DNA from: Lentisphaeria bacterium
GTDB lineage: Bacteria; Verrucomicrobiota; Lentisphaeria; JABSQK01; UBA12247
Assembly (NCBI GenBank): GCA_003477185.1
Contig: DMTJ01000331.1
Location: 1-9,418, forward strand
Reading direction: 5' to 3'
DNA: 9,418 nucleotides
The translations under genes and the position numbers were made by a program. A model generated the notes under the pieces. The model did no database searches. It was not told the DNA's origin and was given only the letters and a program-made list of their open reading frames with translations. Positions 1 through 6,742 of this stretch are shown here, piece by piece; within the stretch, counting starts at the first letter, position 1, and every line of letters starts with the position of its first letter.

Positions 1-66
1 GTTGTAGATTGCCGACCAATTTTGGGATGTTCGCTGGGGCCGTGTTCCAATCAGGTGCGGGCTAGT

Positions 67-90
67 CCCAGCCAAGATTGGCTGGGTTTT
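67..90 (+). terminator. Rho-independent terminator, perfect 9-bp stem
   Basis: Bases 67-75 (CCCAGCCAA) are perfectly complementary to 78-86 (TTGGCTGGG) around a 2-nt centre; in RNA this would be a 7-8 bp stem with a 4-6 nt loop. TTTT follows at 87-90. The T-tract is on the + strand only; the minus-strand side of the hairpin runs into ACTAGC, so the signal points rightward. It probably ends a gene located mostly left of the window. One frame has an open stretch from base 3 to a TAG at 63-65, directly before the hairpin, which could be that gene's 3' end, but 20 codons are too few to identify. Confidence 0.7.
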
Positions 91-95
91 ACCCA

Positions 96-260
96 CTACC
101 AAAGCAGCAGGTGGCCGAAAAGCTTGGCGCTCAGCGAGATGATGCTCTGCTGAAAGCCAAAGGCCTCGTAGTTCAGCACGTCGTACATGTGGAGGCGGTG
201 ATACAGGCTAGCCGCGATCAGGTCAAAAACTGCACCCGTCAAGGTAAAGATTGTGCCCAT
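96..260 (-). CDS. Doubtful small ORF with two hydrophobic segments
   Basis: A 54-codon reading frame starts at ATG (260-258) and ends at TAG (98-96). I do not recognise it. The peptide has two hydrophobic stretches, about residues 2-20 and 39-54, around a hydrophilic middle containing HRLHMYDVLNYEAFGFQQ. That composition looks more like real protein than the opposite-strand frame, which has many scattered cysteines. The frame stays open further upstream, with a TTG at 296. Neither start has a recognisable Shine-Dalgarno sequence. The stop sits 10 nt before the hairpin at 67-86, but on this strand the hairpin has no T-tract. It could be a small membrane protein, the remnant of a larger gene, or chance. 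Confidence 0.3.
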   Translation of the reverse strand: MGTIFTLTGAVFDLIAASLYHRLHMYDVLNYEAFGFQQSIISLSAKLFGHLLLW

Positions 261-418
261 TGCGTGGTTGTCGGCGGTCCGTGTACTGTGGAGCAAATCA
301 GCAAAAGAGGGATCTACAGCGCAGTTGCGGATAGTCGAGGCTGGTGTGGCGGCTTGCGTCCAGCGAATGCTGGGGCATTATGCCTCTGTCGTGAAACGCA
401 CCTGTATCATGGAACGCT
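261..418. other. Intergenic region upstream of the amino-sugar genes
   Basis: No convincing gene is seen here. A small perfect hairpin (CCAGC, GAAT loop, GCTGG) lies at 360-373. It falls between a weak -35-like TTGCGT (354-359) and a weak -10-like CATTAT (376-381), spaced 16 nt apart. These match the sigma-70 consensus at only 3/6 and 4/6 positions, so a promoter here is a guess. GGAA at 411-414 is the only Shine-Dalgarno-like sequence before the aminotransferase ATG at 419, and its 4-nt spacing is short. Confidence 0.3.
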
Positions 419-1534
419 ATGTTGCCGATAAACATACCCAGTAGATTGATTGAGGCCCACCGAGGTGAACTTGATCGCGCGCTCAAGCGGGTTCTGGACT
501 CTGGATGGCTACTGCTGGGCCCCGAAACCGAGGCATTTGAGACCGAATTTGCAGCGTTTTGCGGAGTTCGCAATACGGTCAGCTGTGCCTGCGGAACCGA
601 TGCATTGGAGCTGATGCTGCGCGCGCTGGAGATTGGCCCGGGAGATGAGGTGATCACCGCAGCGAATGCGGGCTTCTACAGTAGTACGGCTATTCTTCGC
701 TGTGGCGCGCAGCCTGTATACGCCGATGTCGAAGCCAACGCCTTGTGTCTGTCTGCGGAGAGTGTGGCAGATGCAATTACGGAGCGGACCTGCGCTGTTA
801 TCGCCACGCACCTGTATGGCCAGCTTGCGGACATCGCAGCGCTTGAGAAGGTCTGCGCTGTACGGTCGGTTCCGCTGCTGGAGGACTGCGCACAAGCGCA
901 CGGAGCAAGTCGCGATGGACGCCTAGCCGGTTCCTTCGGGAGAATGGCGGCATTCAGCTTTTACCCCACTAAGAATTTGGGCGCATTGGGGGATGCCGGA
1001 GCAGTCGTGACCTCTGACGATGAGCTGGCGAAACGACTGCGCGCCTTGCGGCAGTACGGCTGGGAGCAGCGATATGTAAGCAGTCAGCCGGGGATGAATA
1101 GCCGGATGGACGAGTGTCAAGCGGCGGCCCTGCGGGTGTTGCTGCCAGCGCTTCCGGCGCGCAACGAACGACGGAAGGCAATTCGTGAGGCGGTGCTTGA
1201 GGCTGGTTCAGGAGGGAGCTGGCGGGCGCCAGGGAGCGTGGGAGAGGATCATGTCGCCCATTTGTGCATTCTACAGACGGAGCAGCGTGAGGCTTTGGGG
1301 ATGGCGCTTGCCGAGCATGAGATCAGCACGGCAATTCATTACCCGATGGCGGACTGGCAGCAGCCCGCATTAGCCGGCCGCGAAGACCAGCCACGGCTTG
1401 AGGTTACGGAGGCAGCGTGCAGGACGGTTCTGACCGTGCCATGCTTTCCGGAGATGACGGACGAGGAGACAGAGACCCTATGTCGGGCACTGCGGAGCGT
1501 TGCAGGTGAATTCCAGAAAGGAGTAGGCGTATGA
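419..1534 (+). CDS. DegT/DnrJ/EryC1-family PLP-dependent sugar aminotransferase (FdtB/QdtB-like)
   Basis: A cytoplasmic, fold-type I PLP aminotransferase of 371 residues, normal length for the family. It probably transfers an amino group, usually from glutamate, to C3 of a dTDP-3-keto-6-deoxyhexose. Visible motifs: the N-terminal block [17 protein letters not shown] (25-41); the cofactor-phosphate site GTDAL (59-63); HLYG (131-134); EDCAQAHGA (155-163), with D156 expected at the pyridine nitrogen; [15 protein letters not shown] (180-194), with K185 as the Schiff-base lysine; [10 protein letters not shown] (227-236); and IHYP (306-309). The start at 419 is supported by family alignment, since ordinary family N-terminal sequence begins at residue 2. 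The stop overlaps the next gene's start (ATGA, 1531-1534). The C3 amination is inferred from the adjacent FdtD-like ketoisomerase/acetyltransferase; the family alone also allows C4 or other keto-sugars. The family call is secure, the exact substrate less so. Confidence 0.93.
   Translation: MLPINIPSRLIEAHRGELDRALKRVLDSGWLLLGPETEAFETEFAAFCGVRNTVSCACGTDALELMLRALEIGPGDEVITAANAGFYSSTAILRCGAQPVYADVEANALCLSAESVADAITERTCAVIATHLYGQLADIAALEKVCAVRSVPLLEDCAQAHGASRDGRLAGSFGRMAAFSFYPTKNLGALGDAGAVVTSDDELAKRLRALRQYGWEQRYVSSQPGMNSRMDECQAAALRVLLPALPARNERRKAIREAVLEAGSGGSWRAPGSVGEDHVAHLCILQTEQREALGMALAEHEISTAIHYPMADWQQPALAGREDQPRLEVTEAACRTVLTVPCFPEMTDEETETLCRALRSVAGEFQKGVGV
1517..1523 (+). promoter_or_regulatory. 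Shine-Dalgarno site of the bifunctional sugar enzyme
   Basis: AAAGGAG lies 7 nt before the ATG at 1531, inside the end of the aminotransferase gene. It is a near-ideal site, so the downstream gene can initiate efficiently as ribosomes finish the upstream one. Confidence 0.7.
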
Positions 1535-2454
1535 GTGCAGAATTACACCTGACAGCACGTTGTGAGACGGAGAGAATCGGTGCCGGCTGCACAATCGGCC
1601 CGTTTGTCTTTGTTGCGCCTACGGCTGAGATTGGCGATGGCGTCTGCATCGATACCCATGCCAGCGTCGCTGAAGGCGCACGAATAGGCAGAAACGTCCA
1701 CGTTGGAGCTGGCGTGCACCTGCCCGCCGGGATCGTTGTCGAGGAAGAGGTCAAAATTGGCATCTGCGCAGCGTTTTCGGACACTCGGATTGTGGGCACC
1801 AAGGCGTCAGGAGATGCCCCGCCAGTTCTGCGCCGAGGATGCCGTATTGGGGCCAATGCGACGGTCTTTCCGGGGGTCACGATCGGCGAGGGGGCAGTGG
1901 TGGATGCGGGATCCGTGGTCCGGCAGTCGGTCTCTCCGCATGCAATAGTCGCTGGCGACCCGGCACGGGTGATCGGCTTTGGGGATACGCAGGAAGCGGT
2001 TGAGTCGTCGCGTCAGGGGGCCGGTCAGGTCTCACCGCAATCTTTGCGTGTTGAGGGTGTGAGCGTGCATGAGCTGCCATTTATCAGCGATCCGCGGGGA
2101 AACCTCACGGTCGGCGAGATGGAGCGCAGTGTGCCGTTTGCCGTGCAACGGTATTTCCTGACCTACGATGTGCCGGGCGCGCATGTGCGCGGTGAACACG
2201 CGCACAAACGCTGTCACCAGTTTTTAACCTGTGTTCATGGCAGCTGTGCGGTGGTGGTGGACGATGGCACCTCGCGAGAAGAGCTGGTGCTGGATCGAGC
2301 GACGCTTGGTCTGCATGTCCCGCCCATGGTCTGGGCCTCGGAGTATAAGCATTCGCCGGATTCGGTGTTGCTGGTGCTGGCTTCGGAGTACTATGATCCG
2401 GAGGACTACATCCGAGACTACGACGAGTTTCTGCGCTGCCGGAAGGGGCGCTAG
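1531..2454 (+). CDS. Bifunctional N-acetyltransferase / dTDP-4-oxo-6-deoxyglucose 3,4-ketoisomerase (FdtD/WxcM type)
   Basis: A 307-residue fusion. Residues about 14-150 are hexapeptide repeats of a left-handed beta-helix acyltransferase (IGPFVFV, IGDGVCI, IGRNVHV, IGANATV, IGEGAVV), closing with the cap [15 protein letters not shown] (135-149). A linker (about 151-172) leads to a cupin of the FdtA/QdtA ketoisomerase family: QRYFL (206-210), [12 protein letters not shown] (220-231) with active-site histidines H223 and H225, the [10 protein letters not shown] strand (237-246), and the signature end [18 protein letters not shown] (283-300). Both reactions act on the same pathway, first moving the keto group from C4 to C3 and, after amination by the neighbour, acetylating the 3-amine. 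Single-chain enzymes with this order are known as FdtD (Shewanella) and WxcM (Xanthomonas). Galacto (Fuc3NAc) or gluco (Qui3NAc) outcome cannot be read from the sequence. One oddity: the loop after the KIGICAAF turn reads FSDTR, where I remember FTND-like residues in relatives. Confidence 0.92.
   Translation: MSAELHLTARCETERIGAGCTIGPFVFVAPTAEIGDGVCIDTHASVAEGARIGRNVHVGAGVHLPAGIVVEEEVKIGICAAFSDTRIVGTKASGDAPPVLRRGCRIGANATVFPGVTIGEGAVVDAGSVVRQSVSPHAIVAGDPARVIGFGDTQEAVESSRQGAGQVSPQSLRVEGVSVHELPFISDPRGNLTVGEMERSVPFAVQRYFLTYDVPGAHVRGEHAHKRCHQFLTCVHGSCAVVVDDGTSREELVLDRATLGLHVPPMVWASEYKHSPDSVLLVLASEYYDPEDYIRDYDEFLRCRKGR
2451..2454. other. Interlocked convergent stop codons (CTAG)
   Basis: The palindrome CTAG holds the + strand stop TAG (2452-2454) and the minus-strand stop TAG (read 2453-2451). 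A second in-frame + strand TAG follows at 2455-2457. I see no hairpin terminator on either side, so the two transcripts probably run into each other. Confidence 0.85.
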
Positions 2455-4310
2455 TAGAGGTCGTCTGGGGGACGTGGCGGTGGTTTTTTTGCCTTCAAGA
2501 TAATGAGCTTGTTTTGCTGGTAGATGACGGTGTATTCTCCGGAGTCAAGCAGGTCCTGGACGCGCTGGTGAGTTTCATCTGGGGCGGAATTCCAGGCCCC
2601 TACCTGGTAGGCGTGATACTCGGTCGCCCATTGCTTGGTGTCCGCATAGTGCAAAGCCAGCCGTCGATCCAGCAGGGCACCGCGGCAACGATCGTCCGCG
2701 GTGACCGTGGCATCGGCTGGGATGAGATGCTGCAACATCTCGAACGCGCGCTGCTGTTCTGGAAGCCGCTCGGTCTCTGGGACCATGCCCATCGTATGAG
2801 ATGTCCACGGCATTAGGGACACATGAAGACTTGCGAACAGCGCAATCATCAGCCCGGCGCCCAGAAAGGGCAGCGCCCTCACTCCCGGTTTGGGCTGGCG
2901 ATATACCCCGAGAATTAGGGCCAGAAACAGCAGTCCGATGGTGCCTGTCTGATAGTGGAAGGCGATGCTGAGTGATTGGTCGTCGGGCCGTAGGCAATTG
3001 AAGAGGAAGATGGGCGAGAGCATCAGCAGAAAACGCGGTGCTGCCAGGCAGCCTCCGGCGAGGGGGAGTAGCAGCAGGGCGAGCAGATGCATGGATTGGC
3101 GGTTGAACACTGCGCCGAGAATGAGCTCCGGTTGCAGGACTAGATTGAGCGCGATCTCCGGGATGGACCCCCCCAGGTTTCCCCAAAGCCCGACATGGAC
3201 GTTCTGGCCGCCGGTATGCCAGGGCATAAACCACATCATGATGAGCAGGAAGTACGCGGTGCCCGCCCCGCCCCAGATCAGTCCCGGTTTCCAGTCCTTG
3301 CGCAGCACCAAGGTCATGCCGATTCCGGCATAGTAGACGGCCATGTGTTCCTGAATCAGCATCGTCACGATGGCCGGGAGGATCGCCCAGCGGTGCTTGC
3401 CTCGGTCAATCCAGTAGGTGCTCAAAATCAGCAAGGGCAGGGCAAGGGTTACCGGATGAAAGCCATACGAATAGTTGAAAGGAAGGTGGGTTACTGCCGG
3501 ATAGAGCAGGAACAGGATGGGGACGGCAAACGTGCTCCGGGCCTGCGGTGCTTCCCGTCGTGCGATCCAAAGCAGCAGCAAACCTGTACCAGCGAGCACC
3601 ACGGGTTGGACTACCATAAGAAAGTCTAGGGTGGGCCAGAGCATGAACAGCGGAAGCAGGATGGCCAGCCCGGGGCAGAAATGGTCCCAGAATGGCGGCC
3701 GATATGATTCGATCTGCAGGAAGTCTCCGTGGACCAGGGTGTTTTTCAAACGCAGGTAGTAGTAGCCGATATCGCTGTAGCCCATCAGGAGCTGGCGGTA
3801 CATGAGCTGCTGGTACCAGACCGACCAAGCGATGTATGCAAGACAGGCGATGATTGCAACGCCCCAGCCGAAGCGCGCGGAAACCTGTAAGGGGCCGGGC
3901 TGGCATTCTTGCAGGACCCGCCACGCGCTGTAACCGACTAGTGCGAGCATGGTGAACAGAGCGGGAAACCCCAATGTGGTATTCATGGCCAGCGGAATTA
4001 GAAACCCGTTCAGCAGCAGCAGAGGACGGGTGGCACGCAGCAAACTAGCGAGTGAGAGGGAACCGAAGCGAACGGCAGCCACCCAGAGAAGCAGATGGGC
4101 GGCGACGGCGGCCGGGATGGGGAATGAGCGCCCTGGAATCGGGAAAACTCGGTGGATCAAGACCTCGTAGGCGAATCCATCGCAGTACATCTCCGCGACG
4201 CCCACACCAAACAACGCGAAGGCAAGCGCAAACACGCTACCGGGAGCGAGGCTTCCCCGGGCGGCATGTTTACTGGAGACAGGCGAGGCGTTTTTTACTG
4301 GGGCGCTCAT
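2451..4310 (-). CDS. DUF2079-type polytopic membrane protein, GT-C-like
   Basis: A 619-residue inner-membrane protein with about 11-13 hydrophobic segments between residues 25 and 500, then a soluble tail (about 505-619) ending in the proline-rich [10 protein letters not shown]. The DUF2079 pattern is visible: [19 protein letters not shown] (178-196), [15 protein letters not shown] (208-222), [19 protein letters not shown] (268-286), and [11 protein letters not shown] (319-329). The tail has [21 protein letters not shown] (530-550), resembling the 'LIP-dA-V-A--L---L--R' region of the family. These proteins resemble GT-C polyprenyl-phosphate-sugar glycosyltransferases. D180 in the first outside loop is at the place of the GT-C acidic motif, but no substrate is proven. 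The gene stands alone, convergent with the amino-sugar pair, which makes a role in cell-surface glycans attractive but unproven. The ATG at 4310 has no strong Shine-Dalgarno before it; the basic-to-hydrophobic transition near residues 15-25 supports it. Confidence 0.82.
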   Translation of the reverse strand: MSAPVKNASPVSSKHAARGSLAPGSVFALAFALFGVGVAEMYCDGFAYEVLIHRVFPIPGRSFPIPAAVAAHLLLWVAAVRFGSLSLASLLRATRPLLLLNGFLIPLAMNTTLGFPALFTMLALVGYSAWRVLQECQPGPLQVSARFGWGVAIIACLAYIAWSVWYQQLMYRQLLMGYSDIGYYYLRLKNTLVHGDFLQIESYRPPFWDHFCPGLAILLPLFMLWPTLDFLMVVQPVVLAGTGLLLLWIARREAPQARSTFAVPILFLLYPAVTHLPFNYSYGFHPVTLALPLLILSTYWIDRGKHRWAILPAIVTMLIQEHMAVYYAGIGMTLVLRKDWKPGLIWGGAGTAYFLLIMMWFMPWHTGGQNVHVGLWGNLGGSIPEIALNLVLQPELILGAVFNRQSMHLLALLLLPLAGGCLAAPRFLLMLSPIFLFNCLRPDDQSLSIAFHYQTGTIGLLFLALILGVYRQPKPGVRALPFLGAGLMIALFASLHVSLMPWTSHTMGMVPETERLPEQQRAFEMLQHLIPADATVTADDRCRGALLDRRLALHYADTKQWATEYHAYQVGAWNSAPDETHQRVQDLLDSGEYTVIYQQNKLIILKAKKPPPRPPDDLY

Positions 4311-4543
4311 GGTGCGTCAAATCCGGGGACGTGGCGATGATCGGGTAAACTAGCTGCGGATCGCGAGGAGTCACGCACAGGTTTCATGCTGGGCGCGGAA
4401 TCTGACGCTAAGAGGCAGAAACACAGCCGCTGGTACCTTGGAAATCTGGCCATAGTTTTCAGAGTTGCGGGATTGCCGCGTGGCGCGGTGTTTCGCATGC
4501 AGCTATGTTGTCTTTTTTTTCCTCGCGCAGCGGAGTTTTACGC
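4311..4543. other. Divergent intergenic region
   Basis: This 233-nt stretch separates the leftward membrane-protein gene from the rightward Ccs operon and should contain promoters for both, but I find no good -35/-10 pair on either strand. A GC-rich hairpin (CCGCG, TGG loop, CGCGG, extendable by two G-T pairs) lies at 4476-4488. A run of eight T (4513-4520) lies before the lipoprotein ribosome site. An ATG at 4505, in frame with the lipoprotein, is considered an unlikely start. Confidence 0.5.
4532..4535 (+). promoter_or_regulatory. Shine-Dalgarno site choosing the GTG start of the lipoprotein
   Basis: GGAG at 4532-4535 lies 8 nt before GTG 4544-4546. The upstream in-frame ATG at 4505 is preceded by TTTCGCATGCAGCT, with no purine-rich site. 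This favours the GTG. Confidence 0.6.
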
Positions 4544-5581
4544 GTGCATTATTTTTCTATTTGGCATTTCATCGGGCTGACATTTCTGTTGCTTGTGGCG
4601 GTTGGCTGCAGCGAGCAGGTTGAGCGGCGCACGTATCAGGAAATTCATGTGGCTGTATCGGCACCGAGCGTGACTGACCCTCCGGTAGGGCAGGCGCCCG
4701 TAGTTGCGAAGTCCGCAGAACTGGTTTGGGCACTCCCGCCAGGATGGCAGGAGAAGGCCAGCGCCCAATCGATGCGCCTGGTGACGTTTAGCAGTGGTGC
4801 CGATACAGATGGCTCGATCGTCGTGCTGCCCGGAGACGTGGGCGGTGAATTCGCCAATGTCCAGCGCTGGGCCGGTCAGGTCTCGGTGGAGATGAGCGAT
4901 GACGAGCTCGTAACCTTCATCGCCGAGCAAGAGCGGCTCACTAGCGCTGGGGGCTTTCCCGTGCTATTGATTGACTTCTCGCGCGCAGTCGAAGATGATT
5001 CGCCTTCGATGCTGGTGGCGATCGTGGAGCTGCCACAGAAGCGAGCTTTCGTGAAGCTGATGGGAGCGGCCACAGTGCTGCGTGCGGAGTCCGCAAACTT
5101 TCGGGCGCTCTGCGCGAGCCTTGCGTCCCACATGCCGAGTGCTGAGGAGCCAGCCGAGAAAGGGACGATTGCGTGGGACGTTCCGGAGGGCTGGTCTATT
5201 GAGGCCGCGCAGGGCATGCGCTTAGCGACCCTTCGTCCAGCGGCAGACCCCGATGGGCTGTGCACCATTATCGCGCTAGGAGGCGCGGGTGGGGGGCTGG
5301 AGCAGAATGTGGTTCGGTGGGCGCGACAGTTGAAAGCAGAGCTTGAGAAGCCAGCCGAGTTTATTGCGCGACAACCAAAACTGGATGCGCGCAGTGGCCC
5401 GCCAGTGCTGCTGGTTGATCTGCTCGAGCTGCAGCCCAAACAAGACGGACCGTCCATGCTGATAGGCGTCTGGACGCTGGAAGAGCAGACGATCTTTGTC
5501 AAGTTCAGCGGTTCGGTCTCGTTTCTGACAAGAAATCGGCAGGCGTTTCGCGCGCTCTGCCGGTCATTGAGAGTGGAGTAG
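4544..5581 (+). CDS. Lipoprotein with a duplicated W-x-x-P-x-G-W domain
   Basis: 345 residues from the GTG start; an in-frame ATG at 4505 would add 13. A hydrophobic signal segment ends in LLLVAVGC, with C22 as the expected lipidated cysteine (A at -3, G at -1), so the mature protein is probably membrane-anchored in the periplasm. A short linker (about 23-58) precedes two copies of a ~134-residue domain at about 60-193 and 209-342, offset by 149 residues. Paired landmarks are WALPPGW/WDVPEGW, MRL/MRL, NVQRW/NVVRW, PSML/PSML, AFVK/IFVK and FRALC/FRALC. I know of no function for the domain. From memory, single copies occur in PVC-group lipoproteins, often with 'GG---N--RW--Q' in the middle. The gene lies 9 nt before the ResB gene, so it probably shares its operon and may assist cytochrome c maturation. 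No thioredoxin CxxC is present, so it is not a ResA/CcmG-type reductase. Confidence 0.85.
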   Translation: MHYFSIWHFIGLTFLLLVAVGCSEQVERRTYQEIHVAVSAPSVTDPPVGQAPVVAKSAELVWALPPGWQEKASAQSMRLVTFSSGADTDGSIVVLPGDVGGEFANVQRWAGQVSVEMSDDELVTFIAEQERLTSAGGFPVLLIDFSRAVEDDSPSMLVAIVELPQKRAFVKLMGAATVLRAESANFRALCASLASHMPSAEEPAEKGTIAWDVPEGWSIEAAQGMRLATLRPAADPDGLCTIIALGGAGGGLEQNVVRWARQLKAELEKPAEFIARQPKLDARSGPPVLLVDLLELQPKQDGPSMLIGVWTLEEQTIFVKFSGSVSFLTRNRQAFRALCRSLRVE

Positions 5582-5590
5582 GGAAGCAAG

Positions 5591-6742
5591 ATGGCTAAGA
5601 AACAAAGCATAATCGCCCGGCTGCGGAAACGGTGGCTGGTGCAGCGTCTGATGGACTTGCGTCTGACCGTTAGCGGCCTGCTGCTGTTGATGGTCTTGAC
5701 GGCCTGGGGGACTCTTTTCCAGAAGACGCACGGGCTGTGGGCAGTCTTGGAGCGATTTTTCTATAGCTGGTTCGTGACGGTGGATGCATTTCCTGTTGCG
5801 CCGGGTGGGCGTCTGCTGTTATGGATAATGTTTGCGAACTTGCTGGCCGCAACGATCTTCCGGCTGCGCTACAAGCTGCTCAATATTGGCCAGATCCTGA
5901 TTCATTGGGGGCTACTAGTGATGTTGGTCGGCTCATTTGTGACCTACCACTATGCCGTGGAGTCCACGGTGCCGTTGCACGAAGGAGAGGCTACGAATCT
6001 ATCGCAAGACTATCGCGCGTGGGAGCTGAGTGTTTGGGAAGCGCAGGCGGGCAACAGCCAGCAAGTGTACGCCTTTGACGCGACGATGCTCGAAAGGGAT
6101 ATCCCGTTGGAGATCCCTGAGTTGGGAGTAGTGGTGACCGCCAAGGCGTATCATGAGAACACCAGACCGGCACCGGCAGGGACGATTCATGCGCAGAATA
6201 GCGTGGGCGAACAGCAGACACTGATGGCAGTAGAGGGGGCAAAGGACCCGCAGCGGAATTTGCCGGGCGGGCTGTTTCGCGTGGTTGCGGGGGACCAGCA
6301 GGCAGACGTGATCCTGTTTGGGGCAGACACTGCCCCAATTGAGGTCACGTTCGGGGGCAAGAAGATTTCCTTCCAACTGCGGCATCGGCGGTACGTGCTG
6401 CCATTTGTGATTTCTCTGACCGACTTCGTTAAGAAGGAACATCCGGGGACCAGCATGCCGAGTTCGTACGAGAGCACGGTCGAGTTGCGCTACGGTGAAA
6501 TCGATCGGCCGGTGCGAATCTTTATGAACAATCCGCTGCGCCATCGCAACTTTACCTTCTACCAGGCATCGTTCGCAAACACCGAGATGGGCGAGCAGTC
6601 CGTGTTTGCCGTGGTGGAGAATGTGGGCCGGCTGTTGCCCTACATTTCCAGCGGCATCGTGTTTGCCGGGCTGTTGGTGCATTTTCTCGTCATGTTTGCC
6701 ATGCGTCGGGACCCGAAAGTGAAACGGAAGATGGAAGCATGA
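5591..6742 (+). CDS. resB: ResB/Ccs1 cytochrome c biogenesis protein
   Basis: A 383-residue partner of CcsA in System II cytochrome c maturation, which brings haem to the outer face of the membrane and joins it to apocytochrome c. A basic N-terminus leads to three membrane segments (about 24-44, 73-91, 99-119). A large periplasmic domain (about 122-345) and a fourth segment (about 349-371) with a basic cytoplasmic tail follow. H105 in the third segment (LIHWGLLVMLVGSF) matches the position of the conserved transmembrane haem-ligand histidine. Other family marks are KKEHPGTSMPSSYES (281-295) and RIFMNNPLRHRNFTFYQASF (309-328). The start is supported by a purine-rich GGAGTAGGGAAG upstream. It begins 9 nt after the lipoprotein stop, and its stop overlaps the ccsA start (ATGA), indicating coupled translation. 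The length is shorter than many ResB proteins but complete. Confidence 0.92.
   Translation: MAKKQSIIARLRKRWLVQRLMDLRLTVSGLLLLMVLTAWGTLFQKTHGLWAVLERFFYSWFVTVDAFPVAPGGRLLLWIMFANLLAATIFRLRYKLLNIGQILIHWGLLVMLVGSFVTYHYAVESTVPLHEGEATNLSQDYRAWELSVWEAQAGNSQQVYAFDATMLERDIPLEIPELGVVVTAKAYHENTRPAPAGTIHAQNSVGEQQTLMAVEGAKDPQRNLPGGLFRVVAGDQQADVILFGADTAPIEVTFGGKKISFQLRHRRYVLPFVISLTDFVKKEHPGTSMPSSYESTVELRYGEIDRPVRIFMNNPLRHRNFTFYQASFANTEMGEQSVFAVVENVGRLLPYISSGIVFAGLLVHFLVMFAMRRDPKVKRKMEA

Noticed and set aside
78..431. 117-codon + strand ORF before the aminotransferase
   Set aside because: Its TTG start lies inside the terminator hairpin, it has no ribosome site, has scattered cysteines, and overlaps the start of the well-supported aminotransferase.
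2575..3234. 219-codon minus-strand ORF in another frame of the DUF2079 gene
   Set aside because: It is an arginine- and proline-rich out-of-frame product inside a gene with clear membrane-protein character.
4476..4493. GC-rich hairpin followed by TTT, as a terminator
   Set aside because: The stem is only 5 strong pairs with three T after it, and no gene ends just upstream on the + strand. A regulatory role is possible but unsupported.
4876..5610. 244-codon minus-strand ORF opposite the lipoprotein
   Set aside because: The + strand frame has a lipobox, ribosome site and conserved internal repeat; the antisense product is low-complexity and rich in serine.
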